From assembly GCA_037976565.1 (NCBI GenBank), contig CP137669.1, positions 37,784,912-37,848,911 of the forward strand: a DNA stretch of 64,000 nt, in the 5' to 3' direction. Source of the stretch: Mesocentrotus franciscanus. Lineage: Eukaryota > Echinodermata > Echinoidea > Camarodonta > Strongylocentrotidae. The notes under the pieces are model-generated. The model was not told the origin of the DNA and ran no database searches. It saw only the letters and a program-made list of their open reading frames with translations. Within the stretch, counting starts at the first letter, position 1. Every line of letters begins with the position of its first letter. The translations under genes were made by a program, and so were the position numbers. Positions 12,135 to 24,900 of this stretch are shown here, piece by piece.

Positions 12135-13190
12135 GCAAAAATGAGAGAAAAAACCCGGAAAATCTTTTTTGGGGAGGGTCAACTGCCCCCAAGCCCCCCA
12201 TCAGTACGCCAGTGTTCGCCAGGGTCCGGATCGTCATTTATATGTTATTAACATTTTTTGTTTTTAAACAAATCTCAAATCACGTACATTATTTTGCAGA
12301 CTTTCTGAATGAACAAAAAAAATGTTGGTGCCTGACTGCATTGCCCATTGGGTTCCTTCTCTCTTATATAACCTTTATTTTTATTCATAACAATTTTCTC
12401 ACCTTATTAGTAGCTTTAGCTAAGCTGAATATAACCACTTGTTTAATTTCGTTTGTTTTGTTATTTTTTTTTTTAAGGGACGTGGTTGCCTATGCGATAA
12501 CAGAGAGATGATTGAATATTATAGTCCGTTATTTAGACGCAAAGCCACCCTCGTCATTATACATTTAGCTTATCGAAATGAAATATGCAAACATCATCAC
12601 CCACTCGTAATGGCTACAAAGATTTACAGTGATTTATCTCTTTGATGACCACCTATAGATATCCAAAATTCACGTCGTCTGCTGAATAAACTGTATTTCA
12701 TCCAGACGATGACAATGTTCTAAATCATTCGAGATTGGTTTCTTTAGGATAGCCAGACGAGACAAGCTTATTGTAACATAGTAATCAAAACACGGGCAAT
12801 GTAGAAATATTTAGCGGAGAAAATTTATAGGGGTGCAGTTTATGGTTGTTTCACAATCTCATCAAGACAGTGTATAATCCGCATATGTCAATTTCTTAAA
12901 AGTAAATTATCGGAAGTCCGATGATTTCATTAGTAAAGTGGAGGGGGTGGCTTGTACAATTATGCTTCGTTAATGATTCCAAATACATGTACTTCATATG
13001 GCAGGGTTTAATAAACAAAATATCCTGATAAGAATAAAAAAATACTTTTACCATATCGAAAGACAATATGTCTCTGGAAAAAAATATTGGAATAAAAGGT
13101 AGATGGTACCAGACCAAGAGGGAAACCAAGAACTAACTGTATGGGAGGGTAACGTAGAATGATACTACAATGATACTACTGCATGTTGCC
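12135..13190. other. AT-rich intergenic stretch
   Basis: The first 90 bases look like the far end of the element interrupted by the 11019-12126 insertion (ends ACGCCAGTG near 12213). The remainder shows no gene; frames at 12035-12511 are partly transposon. Confidence 0.5.
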
Positions 13191-13197
13191 TTCCCCT

Positions 13198-13252
13198 ATC
13201 TCTCGCTCTCTCTCTCTCTCCCTCTCTCTCTCTCTCCCTCTCTTTCTCTCTC

Positions 13253-13283
<31 letters not shown>

Positions 13284-13316
13284 TTCTCTACATCTCTCTC
13301 TCTCGATCTCTCTCTC
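13198..13316. repeat. CT microsatellite
   Basis: About 115 bases of (CT)n with CCT interruptions. The Ser/Leu frames are repeat translation. Confidence 0.92.
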
Positions 13317-13415
13317 TTTCACTTTTTATCTTTCTTTTTGTCTGTTTTTCTTTTCTTTTCGCCATTCCATTTGGAGGGCCACATGCCCCAGTTACCCCGC
13401 TGCTTGCAAGCTTGA

Positions 13416-13679
13416 TATGAAGAACTATTTCAAAGACATCTAGAAAGCAACAAAGATAAATCCGAATCGGCATCCGTTATTTTTGTCGGTCGAGTGGTCT
13501 TGCTCGTCAAAGAAAAACCGCGGCGAGCTTTGTCAAAGACTATTTGGCCAGGCCAGGTGCACGAACCAATCACAGTCGACCTTTCAGAATTAATCTACCG
13601 AGGAAGTGAAAGCGGTCAATTTAACGACGTCCTGAAAATCATGAAGAATATTCCCTTCCAAGCTGTGAATGGTCTGTAG
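13416..13679 (+). CDS. Unrecognised open frame, possible exon
   Basis: 87 codons open from just after a TGA at 13413 to TAG at 13677. It reads YEELFQRHLESNKDK, then SASVIFVGRVVLLVKEKPRR, then TVDLSELIYRG and GQFNDVLKIMKNIPF. Mixed hydrophobic and charged composition is protein-like, unlike the surrounding AT-rich DNA. A long CT microsatellite just upstream could act as a pyrimidine tract. No ATG lies near the start of the frame; GTG is at 13494. It could be a terminal exon, part of a decayed retroelement, or chance. Confidence 0.35.
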   Translation, partial: YEELFQRHLESNKDKSESASVIFVGRVVLLVKEKPRRALSKTIWPGQVHEPITVDLSELIYRGSESGQFNDVLKIMKNIPFQAVNGL

Positions 13680-15192
13680 TCTAAAGGTAAATCATAGATA
13701 CCTCAGAGAAAGGTAAGAAAAATCAGTTGTTGAGAGATAGTAAAATGATATCAATGTTGAAATGAGGTACAAAGGAGCAGCTGGTAGCAGTCAGCGAAGC
13801 AGAAATATCAACACGGCCCCATCTATTCATTATTTTGCGTGCAACATAACAGGAGTGGGGCGTATTACTATTAGACCGAAGATTTCTGTCTCTTTCGTTC
13901 GTTAGCCTCTGATTTGGGTAGGGTCGGCTCCTCTCTTTAGAGACAGAAGCCGACCATAGCGACTGCATTGCAAACTACTGCTCGCGTCTGAGCATCAAAC
14001 TTATGCCCAAAATACTACATTTTACCTGATGCATATGCGATGCATTTATTATTGTAAATTCACACATAGCTGCATCGCTATCCTGGCTGTGTATTAAAAC
14101 CTGTTTTATTGATCTCAACATTTCAAACACCACTGTACAAAATTAAACTGATTTCACTCAAAATCGGTACTTTAGTGACAATTGATGACACCTAAATAGC
14201 AGTAAAATACAATTTTTCAACTCACCGATGTTAGAAAGAATAATTTAAAAATTAAAATCATAAGTCCACTGTCAAACTTGCTTACAGTTTTATCGGCATG
14301 ATTGTGTACATTTGTGTGTTGTAAGTCTATTGACTATTCACGTGTGAAATTGCTGCCTATTAGCACATGGTACAGCGCTAGAGGTCCATACGCAGTATTG
14401 ACTCTCTATGCTTTGCTGGAGTGTGTAAATTAGGCCTAGGCTAAACAAGTAGGGTCTAAACTACATCGGTTCCACTTACCAGATTGACTGTATGGTGCGT
14501 TTAAGGGTCTTTTTTCCGGATTTTCCTGCTGTTTTTTCATTTGTTTTGTTCGTTCGTGTCTCCTGCTGCTGACCTGTGTTAACAACCGATCGCAACGATA
14601 AACAAACGCGATGTAATCGGGCGTTGAGGTCTCCCTTCATTTTGAAAAAACATCATAAAATTAGAAAATGGAGGAACATAACTGAAGACGGTTGGCCCAA
14701 TCGGTAAAAGTAGGCTCAAATATCTGGAAAACCAAGGAAATTTTCTCCAACGAAACTTGTAAGTTCCATTCGTAACTTATTTGTAATCAACAATGTTTCA
14801 TTAAATTCTATCATATCATTTGAAAGAATCATACAGCAGGTTTTACAAATATTGCGTGAATGTACTGCAGTACAGTGTTGCCCGTCTTAATACACAGCCA
14901 GGATAGTCATGCTGCTATGTGTGGTGTCCGTGTGAAGAGGGAGATAAACAAAACCTAAAATGCGTTCGTAATCGCTCTTTCCTGCACCCAACGAACATTG
15001 CAGTTGCACAGTGGCTTCGTATTTCGCTAGTGGACTCTTCTTTCTTCTCATAAAAAGCACTTGAAATCGGTCAAAATTTTAAATAAAAAATGAGATTTTG
15101 ATACCAGAATGATGGCGATTTGGCTTACCATCCATGTGTTCCTGATGATACTCAGTTAACGTGCGATTTACATTACAAAAAACGCTGACCTC
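13680..15192. other. Upstream region of CEP128, no exon fixed
   Basis: Probable location of the CEP128 promoter and 5' UTR exon. I see no decisive motif. The repeated phrase on 'taatacacagccaggatag' style sequence near 14076 (inverted) and 14888 marks another foldback pair. No CpG-like block stands out. Confidence 0.4.
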
Positions 15193-15196
15193 TTAA

Positions 15197-15374
15197 AGCC
15201 CCACTGCACTACTTGTGCCCTCTATATAGCAAACAATGCATAAGCGATGACCGTTGGTCCCCCATGGTCCCCTTCTTCTTATGTTTATTGAGAGCTGATT
15301 TGATGAGATAACCACCTATCGGTGACCATGCAGGGAGGTCTAATCCCTCCTGGCCAAACTAGTGCAGATATGCT
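15197..15374. mobile_element. TTAA-flanked short element
   Basis: TTAA at 15193-15196 and 15375-15378 bracket ends AGCCCCACTGCACTA and TAGTGCAGATATGCT, inverted with 10 of 15 matches including TGCACTA. A TTAA duplication is typical of piggyBac-type elements. 178 bases, non-coding. Confidence 0.65.
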
Positions 15375-15819
15375 TTAAGAGAGTTCAAGATGTTGCTCCC
15401 ACCTGAAATGCAAATACATGTGATGTCCAAAAATAACTGTAAGCTTACTTTACGATAATAGTGATTAGTTTAGTAAATTAAAGCACAAGCACAGACTTTG
15501 CTGAATTTAGCGAACTCCCTGTGCATTCGCCTTCTTACACTAATCACTATTATCATAACACTAAACATGTAGTGACTAGTGAGCTAGTGAACATTTGCCA
15601 GACATATATTTCTGTCTGAAGTTATCACTGGTAGGCAGTACATCTAGTTTAGGGAATTTCAAAGCCTAGACTATGAGAAAGTGGAGTAATTTATATCCCA
15701 GAAATTTATTTTTGTAAATTGCATTTATTAGGATAAGATTGTGATAGTAACTCATGCTTGTTCCTGTCCTTTACTTAGTGCTTTATTGTGCTTTACTATT
15801 AAAGCAGAGAATATCAAGG

Positions 15820-15969
15820 ATGTCGACAGAAAGTGATGGCTATGGCGCTTCAGAGACAGGCAGTGCAATCAGTGCAAGGCGCTATCCACTGCCCAGGAGA
15901 GGGCGCTCTAGACCTTCATCTAATTCTGATGTTGCCGGGAGAGTGGACACTTTGGCCTCCTCACTAAGG
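15820..15969 (+). CDS. CEP128: CEP128 coding exon 1 (residues 1-50)
   Basis: Begins MSTESDGYGAS and ends ASSLR before a gtaagc donor, phase 0. The segment is basic and serine-rich (RRGRSRPSSNS), probably disordered, and leads into the first conserved block. The frame stays open upstream to an in-frame ATG at 15754, but those codons lie in a pyrimidine-rich tract that looks like an intron end with possible acceptors just before 15804, so 15820 is preferred. Confidence 0.85.
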
Positions 15970-18900
15970 GTAAGCTAGGCCTTCTCTTCTTTTTTTTTGC
16001 CGAAAATCTTGTCATGATTTCCACAAGACCTTGCATATGCTTTATTATAAAGCAATAGTAAGATAAAAGACTTTTACTATAATTCACAACGTTTTAACTT
16101 TTATGATATGAAATGAGTTTACCCTGTGAAGAAGTCACTATGAATCATCTTGATTTGTGTCATAATTATACGGTTTTATAGCAGGTGAACTCATTTGTCA
16201 TTTTCTTATTTTGAATGTAGATTTGCAACGTTAAGATAAGATTTTATTAATGTATTTAGAACAACTTTGTATCAAGTAAAATTCATGTTGATGATTTAAT
16301 AAGTAGGATTTTGTCATCCTCCTGGATGAAAATAATTTAAATGACTTTGTGTTATTGTATTGATTAAAAACAGCAAAGGTCTAAGTAACATATAAGCACT
16401 GTGAACCCCCACCTGCCCCAAACCCAAACTGATGGGATGTTCTTGAATCTTGATATTTTGTTGTTGTTGTTGGTTGTTGATAGATTGAGGTTTGATTTTA
16501 CTTGACTCCTAAGAAAGCAAGTATGCTTGTAGTTATATGCAACCACAGGCACCTTATCCAAGGGACTTGGTAATAGATGATTCATGCCTTTCCAAATGGT
16601 ACTAGGTACTAGTGCGTCAACTTGGTTTCAAAACCAAGACCTCCCAGTTGAGAGACCACTACTATACCACTGAGCCATCATGCTTCCGTTTGTTTCTTTC
16701 AAATTCTTTTTTTCAAGTTATTTTAACATCATCCTTTCTTTTCTGTAACCCTGTCTTAATAACGTATACTTTACAATGCAGAGAGAAAGTTTACTGATTA
16801 TTGCATGTTTACAATCATCACCATTGTAAATGTTATAATTATTCAATTTCATTTTTATCCCCTCGCCGACGAAGTCGGAGGGGATATAGAAACGCTGCTG
16901 TCCCTCCTTCCTTCCTTCCTTCCTTCCTTCCTTCCTTCCTTCCTTCCGTGCGTGCGTCCGTAACAAATTTGGTTTCCGATCAATAACTTCAGTAATGTTT
17001 GACGGATTTTAATGAAGTTTGATATGAAGGTACATGGTATCAAAATACAGGCTAAGTTCGATTTCGGAGTAGGTCAGGTCAAAGGTCATAGCTCATTAAA
17101 TATGCGAAAAATACACATCTGGTTTCCGATCGATAACTTCAGTAATGTTTGACGGATTTTAATGAAATTTGATATGAAGGTTCATGGTATCAAAATACAG
17201 GCTAAGTTCGATTTCCGAGTATGTAGGTCAAAGGTCATAGCTCATTAAATATGCGAATCTGGTTTCCGATCGATAATTTCAGTAATGTTTGACAGATTTT
17301 AATGAAATTTGATATGAAGGTACATGGAATCAAAACACAGTCTAAGTTTGATTTCGAGTATGTAGGTCAAAGGTCATAGCTCATTAAATATGCGAATCTG
17401 GTTTCCGATCGATAACTTTAGTAATGTTTGACGGATTTTAATCAAATTTGATATGAAGGTACATGGTATCAAAACACAGCCTAAGTTCAATTTCAGTATG
17501 TAGGTCAAAGGTCATAGCTCATTAAATATGCGAATCTGGTTTCCGATCGATAACTTTAGTAATGTTTGACGGATTTTAATGAAATTTGATATGAAGGTAC
17601 ATGGTATCAAAACACAGGCTAAGTTTGATTTCAGTATGTAGGTCAAAGGTCATAGCTCATTAAATATGCGAATCTGGTTTCCGATCGATAACTTTAGTAA
17701 TGTTTGACGGATTTTAATGAAATTTGATATGAAGGTACATGGTATCAAAACACAGCCTAAGTTTGATTTCGAGTATGTAGGTCAAAGGTCATAGCTCACT
17801 AAATATGCGAATCTGGTTTCCGATCGATAACTTTAGTAATGTTTGACAGATTTTAATGAAATTTGATATGAAGGTACATGGAATCAAAACACAGTCTAAG
17901 TTTGATTTCGGAGTATGTAGGTCAAAGGTCATAGCTCATTAAATATGCGAATCTGGTTTCCGATCGATAACTTTAGTAATGTTTGACGGATTTTAATGAA
18001 ATTTGATATGAAGGTACATGGAATCAAAACACAGTCTAAGTTTGATTTCGAGTATGTAGGTCAAAGGTCATAGCTCATTAAATATGCGAATCTGGTTTCC
18101 GATCGATAACTTTAGTAATGTTTGACAGATTTTAATGAAATTTGATATGAAGGTACATGGTATCAAAACACAGCCTAAGTTTGATTTCGAGTATGTAGGT
18201 CAAAGGTCATAGCTCATTAAATATGCGAATCTGGTTTCCGATCGATAACTTTAGTAATGTTTGACAGATTTTAATGAAATTTGATATGAAGGTACATAGT
18301 ATCAAAACACAGCCTAAGTTCGATTTCGAGTATGTAGGTCAAAGGTGAAAGGTCATAGCTCATTAAATATGCAAAAACACCTAATTATATATGTGAAAAT
18401 GTGGTTAACTTCCTTGCCTAGTAATATAATAGTATAGTCTAATGGAGGTAACTTGTTCTGACGTATATAGGCCATTTGTACCCTGCGAGGGGATGCGACG
18501 CTTTGCATTGACTTTTCTAGTTTGTGATTCATCTGTTTACAGGATACCAACAGAAACCTACAAGAAGTTGGTGAACTGTTAGGAACGTACAGAAGTGTCA
18601 GCACCAAACAGACTGATGCAATTGACAGGGTATTTACACTCTCTATTTGATCCTGCCATATGCAATTATTAAAGTTACTTTAAATTAAAACAGTCTGACT
18701 ATGACTGGACTATGAAAGAAATTGCAATAGAACTTGATATGATGATGACAAAAATCAGAAAATTCAATAATTTTTTTAAAATTGAGGTTAAGAGTGATTG
18801 TATGAGAAGTAAAACTACAATAAACAAAATATTGAAGTTTTCCTTTTGAAGAAAAGCCCTAATCTGACCTATCTCTTGAAAGAAAAGCTCACAGCACCCT

Positions 18901-21900
18901 GTAAGTTTGAGACTGCTGTGTATATTTTGTATCTAATCATACTGCAATTTCTTCTGACATCTATTTTAAGTCGGGATGTAAGGTGCCCTTTCATCAGACC
19001 TGAATGACTTCCTATTTCTCTATAAAGCTTATGCTAATTGTTTGAAGGGTACATGGATCCCATCTTGTAAGGATGGTATTTAGAAATGGTCAAGATCACA
19101 GATTTGTGATTTTATAGTGATCTATTTTTTTTTTCTGTGAGAGCAATGATTGATTAGTTTCCTACTAGACCTGGTAGTCTTTGATAGTTTTAATCATCAA
19201 ATTCTATACATGTATTTAGTTTATTTTATGATGAAATAATAAAGATATGTCAATTTAAAATCCAACATGTGCTTCTGGACCATAACTTTTCCTTTTCATT
19301 GTCAGGTCTATAGATTGTATACAATATAAAGCTTAAAACATAAAAATTAAGTAAAGCTATAAGTGTTAGAAAAGTTTCAACTCTGATGGAAGTAGAAGAA
19401 TGCTAAAGCTTCTGTATGCACTTTTGTACTTAAATTTGTAATTGAAAAGATACTACCGTTATATGTTTTTGCCCGTTTGTTTGTCAATTCTTTCTTTTTC
19501 TTGTTAAATATCTAGTTACGGTCCAACCTAAATCAACAAGATTCTCAACTGAGTAGGGATCGCTCTGACAGATTCTCAAGACATGAGTCCGACACAATGT
19601 CAGCTAGTGAATTAAGATCAGACTCAAGGCATAGAAGATCAGCTTCAGTATCGCATACGGTAAGTAGGAGATAGAGAGAGAAAGAGAGTGAACGAATGAG
19701 AGCAATAGAGAGAATGAGATACAGAGCTGGAATGTGAGAGAGAGAGAGAGAGAGAGGGGGTAGGATAGAGAATGCAAAGTTAGAGAAAAATGCAAAATTT
19801 TGTGATATCAAATGCTTTTTTTTTAAATTCTCATATTATTTGTGATATTATATATCCAGCTTCTCAACATTTGTTGCATTATTTCATCGATTGATGATTA
19901 TACTATTTTTTTTTACAGAGGAGAACAAGGCCTTCTGTACGATTCAGTCAAAATGCTGATGAGGTGAGACACTTAAATATTAAAGTTTAATTGATTTGCT
20001 TATTATTTGACAGTGCATTAAAAAGTATTGTGTAAAAATTCATGAAGCTTGATAAAGACATTCTGTTATTGTACATTCCCCATAGCCGTAGCTCATTGAA
20101 TTTAGTACATGTATTTGGGATGAATGTGAAAATATTCATTTGATGTCCTGGACAACCTGGGGTACTACAAATGATTTTGAAATGACTGCCATGAGATTCA
20201 CTCTACCCTTCATTGATGTGAGTCACCAAAAAGAAAAAGGGAAAAATACTTGTAATAAAGTCATTTCATAAACCAGTTACTACTAAACATCACTTTATGA
20301 AAACAAAACATGGGTAGAAATTGTTATAATGATAGCTGCATAGTGCAACCACTATACAAGTCTTCTGCACTTTATACAGAGTATTATTACCCCAGCTTTA
20401 GCTATCCTGCCATGAGAAGGTGCGACAGCATTTAAGGAAGTTCTTCCTACTTGATACCTATTTAACTCTCCTGGATGGAGAGTGGCAAATGTAGATTAAT
20501 GTCTTGACAAAGGATATTAGTGATATATATAGCAGGGATATGAAACTTTTACCTTGTGATCCACAGTCCAGTGACTTATCTAATAGACCACAAAGTCTAA
20601 ATATAACAAGATGTATTGAGTAGGTTTCAACAAACTTTTATCCTTCTGTTACCCTTACACTCTCAGGTTCATGAGATTCATCACGATGTCCGGGATTTGG
20701 GCCGGGAGCAGGCCAGACTAGCAGGAGAGCTCAGTCAAGAAAGGAATCGTCGCAGCCAGGTTGAGTCTGAAAATAAGAAAATTCTTCTGGACCTTTCAGA
20801 CTCTGTGAAGCGGACACAGTGGCAAGAAAGCAAGGTATGTTCTTATTTGATTTGATTTATTGTTTACACTGCTAGATTTAGAGATTGCTTATGATGTGAC
20901 ATTTTTTGTAAAACAAAAAATTAACAAAAATAATTAATCTGATAAGTTTGGGGTCAGCTTAACCCTTATTTTAGGGTTAGGGTTACTTGCGGTGTAGGAT
21001 ACTCTACAGTTTCATATTTTAGCTCACCTGAGCTAAAAATTCAGCCGAAATCTCGTTAGTGAGATGTTTTTTATGTATGCACATGAAGCAGGCCTGATAA
21101 TTTCCCGATTTAAATCGGTTTACAAGTAAGTTGGTATGGCCTGGAAATAATATATACAGTAGTCTTTGGCTAGAGTATAGTACTGGGTGTTTAGAAAGTT
21201 GTAATTGGTTATGATGGCATTAATATGAAGATATAAGTGAGTTTTTGAAGCAATGTGAGCAATTTTTTAGAAAAAAATAACCATTGATGAAATGAAAGTT
21301 GTAAATTTTCATTTAGTAGAGACTATTTTTTCTCTCTTTCATCTTTTCCAGCCATCAGAGAGGGTTGAGAAACGTCTGAAAGATTTACAGGAGGAGCTTC
21401 GGTTGCAACGAGAGACAGTTTCTAGGAAATTCAGAGGCACTGACGACAGGGATTCCATCAAGACAGAGATAAGAGAGGTATAGTTATCAGAATTCTACTT
21501 GATAACAGAGGCATCGTGCACAAGAAGGTCTGATTAAATCAAATGAGAATTAAGAGTAATGAAACAATGAAATGCAATTAAAAAATCAAATTCAACTAAA
21601 TAACATTTTTAAAACTCTTGAGTGAGGGGGAGGAGAGAGAGAGAGAGAGAAAATGTTCAAGGTGTTGTTTTCCTAATTTTGTTAGACTGTAGAATGAAAA
21701 CCACAAGGGAACTGTTGGCTGAGATCAAGACAGATCAGATGAGTGAGAGAAAGAGCATATTGTATGTAAATGACAGCTGAGCACTTATTGCCAAAGCATG
21801 TGTCATACAACCTGTAGAGATGGTCAATGTCTCCATGTCCTATTCTTTCTATGACCATCGTAGACTCTGCTAAATGTAAGTCGTGAGGAAGATCGTGAGT

Positions 21901-24900
21901 TGAGATCAAGGCTGATTCAGATGGAGGCTGAGAAGCAGAAGATGGCTTTGGAGCTGGAGAGTACCAAGAGAAAACTGGATCAATCCCATGGAAGTTCATC
22001 TGTTCTCCAGCAACATGTGAGATCTTAAGGCTTGTTCCGTTTTGATGTGGCAAATCGCCACTTTTTTTTAACAACTACATAAATTGCAACTGCGTGCAAC
22101 AAAGTTCCTGTGCGTATCGACTGAGCTACATGTATGTGTTGTAAGATACAGAAATGTGATGTATACATGTATTACACTTAAAGTCATCATGAAAAAAAAT
22201 TGTCATGATTTTTGCTGTGTCATATCTGAACAAGGCTTTACTGTTTCTTTTCCCATCAAAAAGCCTTGTTCACATGAGCTGAACTAAACTGCCACATACT
22301 GCACCTCACATTCTTGTAATATACAGATAAGTAAGTAAGCTTAGTGGCTTATGTTGTGCACAGATACACATTTCTTAAAAGACACCAACTCAAATCAACT
22401 TTTCCCTGGACGATAACATAATATAATCTATAATTGTCCCTCCTCATAATATAATGTACATTATCAATTAGATGTTAACTTAGGGGGTACTACTCAGCAT
22501 GACTTTGATAACTTCAAAATATATCCTTACCATTTGTAAAACTGCTGAATAATGACTTAGATGAGATTCAGTGATTAGCCGGAATTCCTATAAGCAGGTT
22601 AACTTCAGTCCTGGTTTAAGTGTGCAAATTTATTCCACTATTTAGCGCCAACTCTCAATCTCTTTGTCCTATAGAAATAACCATAATTCTGTTAATAATT
22701 AAGAAACAAAAATGGTGTCATTTTGTAACTGAATTATAGTAATTGGTTCAGAAATAAAGATCTTGGCCCTTCGTGCTCCATAAATCAGTGTAAAGTTGAA
22801 CCAGGTATAACTTAGCCCACCTTTGATTGAAAAAGAGCCAATATCTTGGATTGCCCCATAGATGGAATCACTTAGGAAGGACCTTGCTCGTTCAGATGAA
22901 GATAGACACACTCTCAAGAGCCAAATGACGCAGATGAAGAACTCTTTCCATGAAGATGACTTTCCTGTCTTGAGGAGAGAGAGGCAACATAGGAATCATG
23001 AAGGTAACGAGAGGGTTTAGTGGTTGTAGCAGTGTTTTGAAATAAAGTAAAATAAAATGAAAATACAATAAAATGGACAGGAAAGTCCTGAGAACTCTCA
23101 GACAAAACAAAAGTAGATTATAGAAGACTGTGATATTGAAATGAGAGAGAGATGTTGTCCCTGTTGCTGACCCTATCACATCAGAGGATTCACCATTAGA
23201 ATATTCAGTGCTGAAAATACAAGGATGTATTTTATATTTATTTGGCCTCTAAGTGCTCCCTTGTAACACAAAGTAAAATTGAGGTTTGTAGGAGCAGAGA
23301 GAGTGAGAGAAAGTTAGCCTTTGTTATCATCTTTTTATTTTGTCTAGTCTTTGAAGTCTTGTATAACTGAACTAGATATAAAGGAGCAGAGAGTGAGAGA
23401 TACAGCTGGAGACAGGGATATCAAAAGAGATGGAAAGAGAAGGAGAGTGAGAGATACACACATAGAATGAAAGAGAAAGAAAGAGAGGGAGGGAGACACA
23501 CATACAGACTGAAAGAGGAAGAAGGAGGGAGACACACATACAGACTGAAAGAGGAAGAAGGAGGGAGACACACACAGACAGAAAGAGGAAGAAAGAGAGA
23601 GTAAGCCATCTTTTGATCATTTCCTCTCATTTCATTGTACAAATCTACAGATGCAGATGATACGAGAGAAAGCAGCCGGTTGGAGAGGGAGATTCATAGC
23701 TTGAGAGCCCAGCTGGGTCAGGCCAGTAGTCTCAGGGAGTATGATGAACAGAGGAAAGAACTGGAGAGAAGCCGAAGACAGAAGGAGCAGCTGTCTGATC
23801 ATATTGATGTAAGTACCCTTTCCAATTCACATACATCCATATTGTCAAGTGGGTACTCTTGACTTACCTTCACAAACAAACATACAAAAAGTAAGTGAAC
23901 TATGCTATGCCATGCTAAACTATGCTTTTATGTTAGTGAAAATGATGTTAATTGTCATAAGAAATTAAAATTGCATGGAATAAATGCATTCTATTGGTGC
24001 TAAAGTAGATGTCTCTCTTAATGTATGCCCACACAATGAGCTCTGTGCAGAAGTAAATTCCCTGTATGATTGAACACCTTATCATGGTAGGTGAGCTGAA
24101 AATAGGTCGTGACATGATTGCAGGCCCCTCAAGGAGAGCAGTTTAACTGATGAGGCTATCCTGGGTAAATCAGATCATAGCAATGTTATTTTTATTTTTA
24201 TGCTTTTAGACTCTCAGCAAAGAACTTGATGGTAAGGACAAGAGCCAGGGAAAGCTGCTAGCCCAGCTGAAGGATGCTACAGACAGTCTAGCTAAGAGTG
24301 AGCACAAACGTCAGCAAGCCCTGGACCAGCTCCAGGACCTAGAAGAGAGGCATAGACTAAAGACCAATGAGAGCGAGGCTAGCATCAGGAGGGCCAGGGA
24401 GAGTGAGAGACTACTCACAGAGAACCAAGGAAAGACAGAAGAGAGGCAGAGAAAACTACTTGACATGGTGAAACAGTAAGTAATTGTTTAATGTAAGAAT
24501 GAAGGAAGAGAGAAAGAAAGAAAGAAAGATAGAAGGAAGAGAAGATAGAGTGAAGGATTATTCCCAGAGAATCAAAGAAAGACTGAGAAAGCTTCTTGGC
24601 ATGGTGATACAATAAGTAAAAGTTTAATGTAAGGATGAAAGAAGAGAGAAAGAAGGGAAGGAAGAAAAATGGAAGAGAGAAAGAGAGGAGGAAAAGTGGA
24701 GAAAAGAAGGACAGAGTGAGAGACTACTCACAGAGAACCAAAGACAGGGAAAACTTCTCAACATAGTGAAACAGTAATTAAATGTAAAGAGAAACTTAAA
24801 CAAGGGAGTATAGGAAAAATTGTAAGGATGAAAGAAGAGAGAAACAAAGGAAGGAAGAATGAAAGAAAAATTATTTTAAAAAAAAGAAGTGAATATGAAA

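Larger units (their letters stand above)
16857..18494. mobile_element. Element with 139-bp satellite core, in CEP128 intron 1
   Basis: The outer ends ATCCCCTCGC (16857-16866) and GCGAGGGGAT (18485-18494) are perfect 10-base inverted repeats. The left end folds as a CCGAC-GAA-GTCGG hairpin. Next come a (TTCC)n run and ten tandem units. The non-coding right arm ends near the exon 2 acceptor, only 48 bases away. Superfamily not assigned. Confidence 0.7.

Noticed and set aside
16600..16680. Possible tRNA gene on the - strand
   Set aside because: A and B boxes are present, but stems do not pair and a SINE body follows.
16971..18372. CRISPR-like regular array
   Set aside because: Units are contiguous 139-bp tandem repeats without unique spacers, in animal DNA.
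20971..20985. TTAGGGTTAGGGTTA, telomere-like
   Set aside because: Only two and a half units within an intron; expected by chance or minor slippage.
21682..22074. 130-codon frame on the - strand
   Set aside because: Antisense shadow of CEP128 exon 7.
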